NCBI GenBank assembly: GCA_947462255.1
Contig: CANHOA010000014.1
Coordinates: 1-64,000, forward strand
Reading direction: 5' to 3'
DNA length: 64,000 bases
Source: Flavobacteriales bacterium
Lineage (GTDB): Bacteria; Bacteroidota; Bacteroidia; Flavobacteriales_D; Crocinitomicaceae
Position 1 is the first letter of the stretch. The number at the start of each line of letters is the position of its first letter. The notes beneath the pieces are model-generated. The model was not told the DNA's origin. It saw nothing but the letters and a program-made list of their open reading frames with translations, and ran no database searches. Shown one piece after another: positions 1-7,260 of the stretch. The position numbers and the translations under genes are program-made.

Positions 1-1166
1 CCGGGCATTCCCATTGTTTCTATGAAAGTGTTGTTAAAAACAAAGACATTTTTGACACAATTATTTCCGACAATGCTAGTTACCCCCTCCCAAAAAGAAA
101 TCCCTGAACCTACTTTCTGTAATATGTTATTATAAATAAAAATACTATCTACATTAGGATAATAAACAGTTGGAAAACTACATTTTGTTTTACAATTTTC
201 AAATACTGGATTTGATCCAGTTGAACAAGACCCTTCGTTTGCAATTAAGATTCCATCTCCCGACCAAATAGCTGTTGTATCAGCCAGACAGCCTCGCCAA
301 TATTGCGATCCGATGTTAGGTGTATTATAGATCAAGTTTTCATGAAACATAATTTTGGATGAATTTTCATCATAGAAATTCAAATTGTTATCATGTAAAT
401 GATTGTTGTAAGCATTACATAGGGTACTATTTTGAAAGTTTAATCCTTCCCCGCGGGTATACGCTACTTCACAATTGTTTACAATACAAGTTGAATTGTC
501 CAATAATTTAATTCCACTGGGCCATTGACAAGGAGATATTGAATTTTCAAACCCAATCCTACTTGCATACAGAGACTTTGAATTTATGATAGATATCGTA
601 TCGACTGCTTTGGTCAACATGGAAAAAGACCCAACATGGTCTACCGTCACATGATCGATTAATATATTTCGTTGACGAGGATTTTCTCTTGCAATTAAAA
701 GTCCAATTCCTGAAGAATATTGTAATGTAATATTTTTCACAAAAATATGATCACCGCTCAACTGAAGTAAGTGGCCCGTTGATAAATTGCTCACTGTACC
801 ACCAATGATAACGTTACCTATTCCTTCGACGCTAATATCTTTATAGACACTATTATTTTGCCAGTTATTAGTATACTGCTGAAATCCTGATGTGGTCTGA
901 TAAAATCCTGGCTTCAACATAATTAAGCCATAAGCATGCCCCCCATTAATTCCTGCAGTTCCCCAAGGCAACATTTGAACAGCGGCAGCAAATGTTTGTA
1001 AAGGAGAAGAAAATGTCCCAAGGTTAGAATCGCTGCCTTGAGGATCCATATAAACGGTATCAGTAATTATATAATTCCCAACATTTAGTATGGGTGAGGG
1101 AATATTAAATTGGCAAAATACGGGCAAGTAAATAAATACAATTATTGATAAAATCAGTGATTTCAT
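1..1166 (-). CDS. Right-handed beta-helix repeat protein, partial (C-terminus beyond left edge)
   Basis: The reading frame opens with ATG at 1166 and runs off the left edge with 388 codons visible. Residues 1-19 form a signal peptide (hydrophobic core, cleavage near VFCQ). The next part has the pattern MDPQGSDSNLGT...SPL.TFAAAV, usual at the start of secreted beta-helix (DUF1565/pectate-lyase-like) proteins. The remainder is a ladder of short strands with Asn-rich turns, as in parallel beta-helices, for example around IDHVTVDHVG and NNCEVAYTRG. The protein is probably exported and surface-exposed. No catalytic residues can be named. Because the C-terminus is missing, a T9SS sorting domain cannot be confirmed. 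Confidence 0.8.
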   Translation of the reverse strand, partial: MKSLILSIIVFIYLPVFCQFNIPSPILNVGNYIITDTVYMDPQGSDSNLGTFSSPLQTFAAAVQMLPWGTAGINGGHAYGLIMLKPGFYQTTSGFQQYTNNWQNNSVYKDISVEGIGNVIIGGTVSNLSTGHLLQLSGDHIFVKNITLQYSSGIGLLIARENPRQRNILIDHVTVDHVGSFSMLTKAVDTISIINSKSLYASRIGFENSISPCQWPSGIKLLDNSTCIVNNCEVAYTRGEGLNFQNSTLCNAYNNHLHDNNLNFYDENSSKIMFHENLIYNTPNIGSQYWRGCLADTTAIWSGDGILIANEGSCSTGSNPVFENCKTKCSFPTVYYPNVDSIFIYNNILQKVGSGISFWEGVTSIVGNNCVKNVFVFNNTFIETMGMP

Positions 1167-1352
1167 AAGCCTAGAATTTAAATTGATAAGTGGTAGCTTC
1201 AACTACCTTCTAAAGTACTTTTTGTGAAGATAATAAAAACTAGATTCAATTACTAATGCGAGTATTAATCAAGTTTAATAGAAAAATTAACTATCTGAAG
1301 CAGAGCTAGTTCATGATAGCCGAGACGATGTAAACTATAATTTAGGTTCAAT

Positions 1353-1910
1353 TTAAAATGCACGAATGGCCCTTACTAAAAATTTACTGGTTTTATCGTA
1401 ATAATTTGAGGGTTTATCATCTTTAAAATCATAAAACCAAGCAGCCATCTCGTTAGATTGGGTTGAGGTCCAATACAAATCCAACACCATAGGTTCTGCA
1501 TCAACTAGTTGAGTTAAGGCGCGGTCTACTAAATATGAACTCTGTTTAATAGCGGATAATTCATGGAGCGCTGGTAAATACCAGTCAGAATAACCATCAT
1601 AGCTGTAGTTCGCACAAAGACGAGCAGCAATATACTCAGTGGAATCTGCTTTTAAAATAGCTGCAGTATTCGCCTGTCCATTCCAATTACTTTCACATTC
1701 TTCCACATTCAAACCTTTTTGCCCCCACTCCACATCAACAGCGAGGTGAATGACAGATAAAACTAAACCATGTTGAATACCATCTCCCGATTCGTACAAA
1801 TAATAAATGACACCCCCTTGTGCTCGTTGCCCGATGTGATACGATTGTTTTTGAGCAAGAACAGAGAATGAAATGATACTCAGTAACGCGCAAAAGATTT
1901 TTCTCTTCAT
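1353..1910 (-). CDS. DUF1566 (Lcl C-terminal-like) secreted protein
   Basis: A 185-residue protein with a signal peptide at residues 1-19 (SFSVLAQ cleavage region). The mature part begins with the typical segment HIGQRAQGGVIYYL and contains GYSDWYLPALHEL, the hallmark of the DUF1566/Lcl_C fold found in Bacteroidota and Fibrobacter exported proteins. Six Trp and paired Cys residues (NVEECESN, ARLCANYS) fit an extracytoplasmic fold. The family's function is not established; it is related to lectin-like or adhesin-associated domains. It is transcribed leftward on its own, with 186 bp separating it from the beta-helix gene and 67 bp from the DUF2461 gene. Confidence 0.75.
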   Translation of the reverse strand: MKRKIFCALLSIISFSVLAQKQSYHIGQRAQGGVIYYLYESGDGIQHGLVLSVIHLAVDVEWGQKGLNVEECESNWNGQANTAAILKADSTEYIAARLCANYSYDGYSDWYLPALHELSAIKQSSYLVDRALTQLVDAEPMVLDLYWTSTQSNEMAAWFYDFKDDKPSNYYDKTSKFLVRAIRAF

Positions 1911-1977
1911 CTGTTAAAGATACTAAAATGCTCGAACTAAACTAATGCTGCAAAAATTTAATGATTTGATAAAAGAA

Positions 1978-2652
1978 TTACTTCGTTTGAATAAATTGAT
2001 TGAAAAACTGTTCGAGCGGTCTAGAAACATGGTAAGCATGCAATAATTTATCTAAAAGCTGCTTTTCAAAAAGCAATTCCACTGGATATTCAACATAAAA
2101 ATACCATTGTTTATTAAAAATTAATGCTTGTTCTTGGGCACTTTCTCTAAAATCAGGATGAATTATTTTGTTTTTTTCACCTCGAACATGGCCAAAAGTA
2201 GCTATAAACTCAGGCGCATTAATCAAGTCAGAGAATTGACTTAAATTGCTATAAATTCCTTCACGAACTGCAAATAAATCATCTTTTTCAATTTCATAAA
2301 CTCCACTATAAAAACGCACATGTTCCGGAGTAAATTCAAAATAAATTCCATTAATGGCTTTACTCTTTTTCCCATTAGGCGTTATAATCGCAGAGCACAT
2401 CAATTTATAGGGCTGTTTATCTTTCGAAAAGCGTACATCACGATTTATTCGAAAAATACAATCCTTGGCTTGAAGACCAATAAAATCATTATTAAGCAAA
2501 GCGATAGAATCAATTGCTAACTGAGTAAATTCCTTAAATGGGAGCTTAACGTTTTTTTCATACCGCGAACGGTTAATATCAAACCAATCTTTATGATTGT
2601 TTTGAGATAATTCTTTGAAAAATTGAACGTAATCTGAGTTAAAATAATTCAT
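1978..2652 (-). CDS. DUF2461 domain-containing protein
   Basis: I place the start at the ATG at 2652, giving 224 residues from MNYFNSDYVQFFKELSQNN. The open frame extends upstream to 2757, but those extra 35 residues overlap the divergent rpsF promoter and are not family-like. The pattern FFKELSQNNHKDWFDINR followed by FRINRDVRFSKDKQPYK is characteristic of the TIGR02453/DUF2461 family. That family is widespread and cytosolic, with no established function. A possible leftward -7 box (TATGTTTG read on the minus strand) lies at 2669-2676. The gene is divergent from the ribosomal protein operon. Confidence 0.8.
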   Translation of the reverse strand: MNYFNSDYVQFFKELSQNNHKDWFDINRSRYEKNVKLPFKEFTQLAIDSIALLNNDFIGLQAKDCIFRINRDVRFSKDKQPYKLMCSAIITPNGKKSKAINGIYFEFTPEHVRFYSGVYEIEKDDLFAVREGIYSNLSQFSDLINAPEFIATFGHVRGEKNKIIHPDFRESAQEQALIFNKQWYFYVEYPVELLFEKQLLDKLLHAYHVSRPLEQFFNQFIQTK

Positions 2653-2706
2653 GAAAGCTGTTTGGGAACAAACATAATAAAAGAAAGAGAAAAAGAGCCT
2701 AATAAT

Positions 2707-2736
2707 TTGCTTCAACGAAATAAATGAGTATCTTTG
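2707..2736 (+). promoter_or_regulatory. Bacteroidota-type promoter of rpsF-rpsR-rplI
   Basis: TTG at 2707-2709, a 19-bp spacer and TATCTTTG at 2729-2736 match the Bacteroidota TTG / TAnnTTTG consensus at ideal spacing. The rpsF ATG lies 38 bp downstream of the -7 box. Confidence 0.75.
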
Positions 2737-2773
2737 CACCCCTAAATTATTAACCAATAAATTGTTAAATCTT

Positions 2774-3124
2774 ATGAATTCTTACGAAACTGTTTTCATT
2801 TTAACTCCCGTTTTGTCTGATGATCAGGCAAAGGAAGCAGTGCAGAAATTCGAAAGCGAGATCAAAACCTTTGGAGGTAAGATCAAGTATTCCGAAAACT
2901 GGGGCTTGCGCAAGTTGGCGTACCCAATCCAGAAAAAATCGACCGGTTTCTACTATTTAGTAGAATTTGAAGCGGGCGGTACCGTTGTAGCAGATTACGA
3001 ACTGATGATGAAACGAGATGAAAGAGTCTTGCGTTTTTTAACAGTGAGAATGGATGCTGACCATGTTACCTACGCAGAACGAAGAAGATCAAAATCTGGC
3101 CAATCAGCCACTGCACAATCATAG
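2774..3124 (+). CDS. rpsF: 30S ribosomal protein S6
   Basis: A 116-residue protein. I use the ATG at 2774 ([18 protein letters not shown]) rather than the TTG at 2762, because S6 proteins start just before the YETVFIL strand. The signature [19 protein letters not shown] and the segment YYLVEFEA are standard for bS6, which binds the central domain of 16S rRNA together with S18. It is the first gene of the conserved rpsF-rpsR-rplI operon, 24 bp upstream of rpsR. The C-terminal tail is basic and then Ser/Gln-rich. Confidence 0.97.
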   Translation: MNSYETVFILTPVLSDDQAKEAVQKFESEIKTFGGKIKYSENWGLRKLAYPIQKKSTGFYYLVEFEAGGTVVADYELMMKRDERVLRFLTVRMDADHVTYAERRRSKSGQSATAQS

Positions 3125-3148
3125 TACTAACCCAGTAAAAAAATTAAC

Positions 3149-3409
3149 ATGTCAAACGATATCCGTTACCTTACCCCGATTAATATAGATATTAAAAAGG
3201 ATAAATATTGCCGATTCAAGAAGAGCGGCATCAAGTTCATCGATTACAAGGACCCGAACTTTTTGTTGAAATTGATTAACGAACAGGGTAAAATTTTACC
3301 TCGTCGAATCACTGGAACTTCTCAAAAGTTTCAAACAAGAGTCAACAAAGCCATCAAGCGTGCGCGTCACTTGGCCATTTTGCCATATGTTGGCGATATG
3401 TTAAAATAA
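3149..3409 (+). CDS. rpsR: 30S ribosomal protein S18
   Basis: An 86-residue protein of normal bS18 length. The core [18 protein letters not shown] and the C-terminal helix pattern [29 protein letters not shown] are diagnostic. It binds the 30S platform as a heterodimer with S6. It lies 24 bp after rpsF and 31 bp before rplI in the standard operon order. Confidence 0.98.
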   Translation: MSNDIRYLTPINIDIKKDKYCRFKKSGIKFIDYKDPNFLLKLINEQGKILPRRITGTSQKFQTRVNKAIKRARHLAILPYVGDMLK

Positions 3410-3440
3410 TCGATTGTATAACAAAAAATAGTATTGAATC

Positions 3441-3887
3441 ATGGAAGTAATTCTTAAGAAAAATGTAGATAAACTTGGATATGCTAACGATGTTGTTAGT
3501 GTAAAACCAGGATACGGCCGAAATTTTTTAATTCCGCAAGGATATGCAATTTTAGCTACAGCAAGCGCCAAAAAAGCGCACGAAGATATGATGAAGCAAA
3601 AATCTCACAAAGAAACGAAGTTAGTAGCTGAAGCTGAGGAGATAGCAACTAAAATTGCTGGTTTAACAGTAACTATTTCTACGAAAGCTGGAGAGAATGG
3701 TAAGATTTTCGGATCTATTAATACCATTCAATTGTCTGAAGCATTGAAAAAAGAAGGTTTTGATATTGACCGTAAATCATTGAAAATAAAAGATGAGCCA
3801 ATTAAAGAAATTGGCACATTCGAAGCGGAAGCACTTCTTTTCAAAGGGGTTAAACAAAGCTTTAAATTTGAAGTGGTTAGCGAATAA
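3441..3887 (+). CDS. rplI: 50S ribosomal protein L9
   Basis: A 148-residue protein. The N-terminal rRNA-binding domain has MEVILKKNVDKLGYANDVV followed by KPGYGRNFLIPQGYA, matching the bL9 signature. A central helix (about residues 45-75) joins it to the C-terminal domain ending VKQSFKFEVV. It binds domain V of 23S rRNA near the L1 stalk. It is the last gene of the S6-S18-L9 operon and is followed by a strong terminator hairpin. Confidence 0.98.
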   Translation: MEVILKKNVDKLGYANDVVSVKPGYGRNFLIPQGYAILATASAKKAHEDMMKQKSHKETKLVAEAEEIATKIAGLTVTISTKAGENGKIFGSINTIQLSEALKKEGFDIDRKSLKIKDEPIKEIGTFEAEALLFKGVKQSFKFEVVSE

Positions 3888-3910
3888 ATCGCGATCAAAA
3901 AAATATGCTA

Positions 3911-3943
3911 AGCCTCTAGTTAATTACTAGGGGCTTTTTTTTT
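3911..3943 (+). terminator. Rho-independent terminator of the rpsF operon
   Basis: A 9-bp stem (agcctctag 3911-3919 paired with ctaggggct 3927-3935, one G-U pair) has a 7-nt loop and is followed by nine T. The T-run touches the stop codon of the convergent gene at 3942. Confidence 0.9.
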
Positions 3944-4565
3944 ACTTACGAAAAAATTGATCTACTTCATCCATTGCCCTAACCCCAAAACGATCATTAT
4001 GCCATGCCTTTACAGCGTGGCCATTTTCTGAAAGAAGATACGTTGGGAATTCGCCCTTGGTCAGTTTTAGCATCGCCTTTATAGGTTCTCGCACTATTGA
4101 ATCACCTTTTTTATATAAAGAAACATCCCCCAATTGATTAATTAATCTTTGATACTTTATTTTATCATTCATGTGGTTTCCAATCACTTTTATTTCGAGC
4201 TGTATTCGTTTATTATTAAAAAGCATATTCTTTAGCGTAGAAGTGGCTTGAATACAATATGGACAATTTGATAAAACATAAACAGTTAATTGTTTTTTAT
4301 CAGGGAATCGATTCTCACTTGAAACAGTATACCCAGAATTTGAAAAATCACCTTGATAGATAGGAGAATAAACAAAATAAAGTGAGAATGGCAAAACGAA
4401 TATTGCCAAAGAAATGATAATCTTTAAAGGCTTTAAAAGCTTAAATTTCTTGTAAAAAATAACTGAAAAGGGAAATCCAATTATAAGAAATAGAATATAA
4501 GGAAGTAACTTAGACAATGTCCAAGATAAGCCAAGGGAGGATAAAAATATTTCAAGTGTATTCAT
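3942..4565 (-). CDS. Membrane-anchored thioredoxin/glutaredoxin-like protein with CPYC motif
   Basis: A 207-residue protein. Two hydrophobic segments in the N-terminal half (about residues 17-37 and 48-68) suggest membrane anchoring. They are followed by a thioredoxin-fold domain starting at about residue 90 with LTVYVLSNCPYCIQA, which contains the redox motif CPYC. The later KGEFPTYLL resembles the cis-proline loop (x-P-T) of thioredoxin folds. CPYC is the glutaredoxin-type dithiol motif. The domain probably faces the periplasm, where it could reduce or isomerise disulfides; substrate unknown. The gene lies directly downstream of a cysteine-rich lipoprotein, and its first codons are duplicated at 4930-4959. 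Confidence 0.65.
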   Translation of the reverse strand: MNTLEIFLSSLGLSWTLSKLLPYILFLIIGFPFSVIFYKKFKLLKPLKIIISLAIFVLPFSLYFVYSPIYQGDFSNSGYTVSSENRFPDKKQLTVYVLSNCPYCIQATSTLKNMLFNNKRIQLEIKVIGNHMNDKIKYQRLINQLGDVSLYKKGDSIVREPIKAMLKLTKGEFPTYLLSENGHAVKAWHNDRFGVRAMDEVDQFFRK

Positions 4566-4575
4566 AGAAACTAAT

Positions 4576-4593
4576 AAGGGGCTCCTGCCCCTT
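4576..4593 (-). terminator. GC-rich hairpin between lipoprotein 1 and thioredoxin-like gene
   Basis: The stem aaggggc / gcccctt has a tcct loop, read on the minus strand after the lipoprotein gene. It has only a short U-rich tail, so it may attenuate rather than fully terminate. A near-identical hairpin is found at 4969-4988. Confidence 0.5.
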
Positions 4594-4618
4594 TATCAAA
4601 TTTATTGATGAAGTTCAA

Positions 4619-4834
4619 TTATTGAATCTCACAATCAAATGTATCAATTAAATTGGCTGTATCACCCTCATCGCAGGATGTTTTAGCCTTATTTTTTGTA
4701 CCCGTTATAGTAGTTGATGTGGAACCAATGACAGTTCCTGAAGATCCTGTTTGAGTGCATTTACACGTCCATTCTTTAGAGCAAGAAGATAGAGTAAATA
4801 CTGCAATACCAGCAATAAAAAATACTTTTTTCAT
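4619..4834 (-). CDS. Small cysteine-rich lipoprotein (copy 1)
   Basis: A 71-residue protein with a lipoprotein signal peptide: MKK charge, hydrophobic core and lipobox LSSC at Cys18. The mature part has four further Cys (24, 26, 54, 68), enough for two disulfides, in a Ser/Thr/Gly-rich background (WTCKCTQTGSSGT, CDEGD). It is about 65 percent identical to the product at 5013-5228, with all five cysteines at identical positions. Function unknown. Small lipoproteins with WTCxC motifs recur in Bacteroidota. It arose by the local tandem duplication and lies just upstream of a CPYC thioredoxin-like gene, which suggests but does not prove a redox link. Confidence 0.7.
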   Translation of the reverse strand: MKKVFFIAGIAVFTLSSCSKEWTCKCTQTGSSGTVIGSTSTTITGTKNKAKTSCDEGDTANLIDTFDCEIQ

Positions 4835-4885
4835 AACTAACTAATTATAATTCTCACAATAGTAAAAATAATTATTGAATCGAAC

Positions 4886-4931
4886 TTAATTATAATCCAA
4901 ATTATCAAACAACTTCAGCTTTAATTTTTCT
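4886..4931 (-). pseudogene. Remnant 3' end of the small membrane protein gene
   Basis: Read leftward, this encodes EKLKLKLFDNLDYN then a stop, matching the last residues EKLKQKMFDNLDGN of the gene ending at 5280. No upstream coding continues. It is a duplication leftover, not a functional gene. Confidence 0.75.
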
Positions 4932-4959
4932 AGATAAAAAAAATCTCAAGCGCATTCAT
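4930..4959 (-). pseudogene. Remnant 5' end of the thioredoxin-like gene
   Basis: Read leftward, this gives MNALEIFFI and a stop. It matches the start MNTLEIFLS of the gene beginning at 4565, exactly 394 bp away. It marks the junction of the tandem duplication. Confidence 0.75.
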
Positions 4960-4967
4960 AGAAACTA

Positions 4968-4988
4968 AAAAGGGGCTTCCGCCCCTTT
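4968..4988 (-). terminator. Terminator after lipoprotein copy 2
   Basis: The stem aaggggc / gccccttt has a 4-nt ttcc loop. On the minus strand the stem is followed by a run of five T, making it a better terminator than its duplicate at 4576. Confidence 0.6.
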
Positions 4989-5012
4989 ATCAAATTAGTT
5001 GATTAAGATCAA

Positions 5013-5228
5013 TTATTGGATCTCGCAATCTTGGGTAAAACCAAATCCTGAACCATCACCCTCATCGCAGGCTGTTTTAACATCATTTTTTTTACCCGTT
5101 ACGGTTGATGATGAAGTACCAACAATTGTTCCTGAAGAACCTGTTTGAGTACATTTACAAGTCCAATCTTTAGAGCAAGAAGCTAGGGTAAGCAATGCAA
5201 TTCCAGCAATAAAAAATACTTTTTTCAT
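5013..5228 (-). CDS. Small cysteine-rich lipoprotein (copy 2)
   Basis: A 71-residue paralogue of the gene at 4619-4834 with the same start MKKVFFIAGIA, lipobox LASC (Cys18), and Cys24, 26, 54 and 68 conserved. The stretch CKCTQTGSSGT is identical, while the region after CDEGD is variable and Gly/Phe-rich (GSGFGFTQDCE). It is probably anchored in the outer or inner membrane with two disulfides. The substitutions keep the reading frame and cysteines intact, so both copies appear to be under selection. It lies 51 bp downstream of the small membrane protein gene. Confidence 0.7.
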   Translation of the reverse strand: MKKVFFIAGIALLTLASCSKDWTCKCTQTGSSGTIVGTSSSTVTGKKNDVKTACDEGDGSGFGFTQDCEIQ

Positions 5229-5279
5229 AAATAAATAATTTTAATTCCCACAATAATAAAAATAATTTTTGAATCGAAC

Positions 5280-5645
5280 TTAATTACCATCCAAATTATC
5301 AAACATCTTCTGCTTTAATTTTTCTTGTTTATCCATTTCACTAATAGTTTCTAACTCATTAGTAACATACATGGAATACCATGCAATAGTTGCAGATGGA
5401 ATTACATCCGTCATGGGAACTAATTCTTCTATAAAAGTAAAGGCAGCCCATTTTAATTTCCTGCCAAACAGAACAAATACTAAAATAGCAGAAATTGGAG
5501 CAATTGCAAGATCAAAAATCTCACCTAAACCGGGAATTAAGTACGATAACATTCCCAATAAATCGATCCCCAAGGCGATGAACAATTTGAATTGTTTCTC
5601 TTTTTCGAAACGAATCCTAAGGGCATTATCCTTGGAATCAAGCAT
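5280..5645 (-). CDS. Small two-helix membrane protein, unknown
   Basis: I prefer the ATG at 5645 (MLDSKDNALRIRFEKEKQFKL, 121 residues), which overlaps the acyltransferase stop codon by 8 nt as in tight operons. An alternative ATG at 5678 would overlap by 41 nt. Two hydrophobic segments (about 25-45 and 48-63) contain the Gly/Pro-rich LIPGLGEIFDL, followed by an amphipathic stretch (KWAAFTFIEELVPMTDVIPS). The C-terminal tail is charged (KQEKLKQKMFDNLDGN). I do not recognise a named family. As the last gene after the phospholipid-type cluster it may act at the membrane. Its 3' end is duplicated at 4886-4931. Confidence 0.6.
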   Translation of the reverse strand: MLDSKDNALRIRFEKEKQFKLFIALGIDLLGMLSYLIPGLGEIFDLAIAPISAILVFVLFGRKLKWAAFTFIEELVPMTDVIPSATIAWYSMYVTNELETISEMDKQEKLKQKMFDNLDGN

Positions 5646-6303
5646 GGTCTTTTTTCTTGGGTTTGTATTGTTTGTCAAAATTATCTTTTAGTTGAATAAT
5701 CTCAGAATGCACCTCTTGCACAATGGATTCCACTTCTTTGGACTTCACCCAAGATGCTTCTCCAAAAGTAACATACGCATCAAAAGGCACTAACAAACGC
5801 TCGCCTTTTGGCAATACTTTTCCTAGACCCGATATGTAAACAGGAATATAAGGGATGTGCGGATACAAGGTGAGAAGTACTCCAATACCTTTGTGAAATT
5901 CCTGCATTTTTTCTGGCTCTCCGCGCGACCCTTCAGGAAATAATATCAATGATTTTCCTTCTGACAGCGCCTTACTCATCTGATCAAGTGGTTTTTCGCC
6001 CGCCTCATCCTTCGATCTTTTTATTAGAATGGCGTTAATGAGAAACTTAGAAACACGCGCTTTAATACCAGTGCCTCCGAAATAGTCAGCAGCGGCGATT
6101 GGATGTGTATCTGGTAATTGCTTCCAATTAAGAGATGCCATTAATGCCATAGCATCTAAATGACTGTTGTGATTACCCACCAAAATAAATTGTTTCTGCG
6201 CCTTTAAAACCCTTTTGTTGATGTATTTTACCCCAACGATTAATTTTAAAAAAAACCGCATGCATCCTAAATAAATGATGCGAAGGGTGAATTTTTTTAT
6301 CAC
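5638..6303 (-). CDS. Lysophospholipid acyltransferase (PlsC family)
   Basis: A 221-residue protein with the acyltransferase motifs of the PlsC/LPLAT family. The HX4D catalytic motif is NHNSHLD (His45, Asp50). The FPEGSRG motif at about 122-128 binds the glycerol phosphate, and IPVYISG is motif IV. The family transfers acyl chains from acyl-ACP or acyl-CoA to lysophospholipids at the inner membrane face. Its start overlaps the cytidylyltransferase gene by 4 nt. Being clustered with that gene and a YnbA-like phosphotransferase argues for a phospholipid or head-group role, and this may not be the main housekeeping PlsC. Confidence 0.85.
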   Translation of the reverse strand: MIKKFTLRIIYLGCMRFFLKLIVGVKYINKRVLKAQKQFILVGNHNSHLDAMALMASLNWKQLPDTHPIAAADYFGGTGIKARVSKFLINAILIKRSKDEAGEKPLDQMSKALSEGKSLILFPEGSRGEPEKMQEFHKGIGVLLTLYPHIPYIPVYISGLGKVLPKGERLLVPFDAYVTFGEASWVKSKEVESIVQEVHSEIIQLKDNFDKQYKPKKKDHA

Positions 6304-7259
6304 GCGTAATGAAGGTTATAAACTAAATAGAAGAAGACCGGAGCGGTAATGGCTAATGAGTCCACACGATCCAAAATACCACCATGACCAGGAATGGCGC
6401 TACCCGTATCTTTGATTCCAATATCTCGCTTAACTGCCGATACAATGATGTCCCCAATAAAACCAGCAAATCCGACAATGGCGCCTACAAACCAAGACTC
6501 CATAGCTGTGAATGGCGTTAAAAACCTCAGGAAATAAGCCATAAAAATGGTACTTACTAAGCCGCCAATAAAACCCTCCCAAGTCTTATTTGGACTAACT
6601 TTTTCAATGATTTTATGCCTTCCAAATAATTTTCCCCAAATAAATTGAAACACATCATTCATCTCAGTAAGAAATACAACGTAAAGAAGAAGACCTCTTC
6701 CACCGGCATTAAAATTTGGTATTTCAGGCAAAGATAAAAGGTAAGCTAAGTGACTGATTGAAAAGACAGTAAACATCAACTGAGTTGGTAAAATACTCAT
6801 AGAACTTGAGATCCTAGTGGTATATCCTCTAACAACAAGTATAAAGGGAATCCAAATGAACATAAGGACAGGAATAAAAATGATGAACAAATTAAACCAA
6901 CCGATATATGCTAGATAATATTGTACTGGAATGGCCAAATAACACCAAATAATCACACCTCGGTCTTCATTGCGCATGTTTGTACTTATACTGGCAAGTT
7001 CCCGCAAAGCAACAAAAGAAAGTAAGCCAAAAGCAATAAAAGAAATGATGGGATGAACTACAGTAGCGGTAATGAAAATGGTAGCCATAATCCACCAAGA
7101 ACGAGTTCTACGCTTTAACTCCGTTGTTTGTTCACCTGGGTATAATCTCCCTAAAATATAGAATATAACCGTTGCCAGAATGAGTATACCAATAATTACC
7201 CCAATGATAGAATATACTTCCTTATGCTGTTCGAAACCAATTTGATCAAGGATATTCAT
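6300..7259 (-). CDS. Phosphatidate cytidylyltransferase (CdsA/YnbB-like)
   Basis: A 319-residue polytopic membrane protein. The CdsA signature near the C-terminus is intact: SAVKRDIGIKDTGSAIPGHG and then GGILDRVDS, including the metal-binding Asp residues. The family converts phosphatidic acid and CTP to CDP-diacylglycerol and PPi. The order on the minus strand is YnbA-like gene, this gene, acyltransferase; E. coli has a similar pair, ynbA-ynbB. It starts 1 bp after the upstream stop and overlaps the downstream gene by 4 nt, so the three are clearly co-transcribed. Confidence 0.88.
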   Translation of the reverse strand: MNILDQIGFEQHKEVYSIIGVIIGILILATVIFYILGRLYPGEQTTELKRRTRSWWIMATIFITATVVHPIISFIAFGLLSFVALRELASISTNMRNEDRGVIIWCYLAIPVQYYLAYIGWFNLFIIFIPVLMFIWIPFILVVRGYTTRISSSMSILPTQLMFTVFSISHLAYLLSLPEIPNFNAGGRGLLLYVVFLTEMNDVFQFIWGKLFGRHKIIEKVSPNKTWEGFIGGLVSTIFMAYFLRFLTPFTAMESWFVGAIVGFAGFIGDIIVSAVKRDIGIKDTGSAIPGHGGILDRVDSLAITAPVFFYLVYNLHYA

Positions 7260-7260
7260 A

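Larger units (their letters stand above)
4543..5325. repeat. 394-bp direct tandem duplication
   Basis: The segment at about 4543-4931 is repeated at about 4937-5325 with a constant offset of 394 bp. Each unit holds one cysteine-rich lipoprotein gene, its downstream GC-rich hairpin and the 5' end of the thioredoxin-like gene, plus the 3' end of the small membrane protein gene. Offsets agree at several points: gaatcgaactt at 4878 and 5272; ttcatagaaact at 4561 and 4955. The copies have diverged at roughly one site in six or seven by eye. Confidence 0.85.

Noticed and set aside
1192-1207. Small hairpin ggtag/ctacc in the gap after the DUF1566 gene
   Set aside because: It has only a 5-bp stem and no T-run on either strand; not counted as a terminator.
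2653-2757. N-terminal extension of the DUF2461 protein
   Set aside because: It overlaps the rpsF promoter and the extra residues do not belong to the family.
5371-5691. 106-codon rightward frame over the small membrane protein gene
   Set aside because: It is a mirror of the leftward gene; no start context or family.
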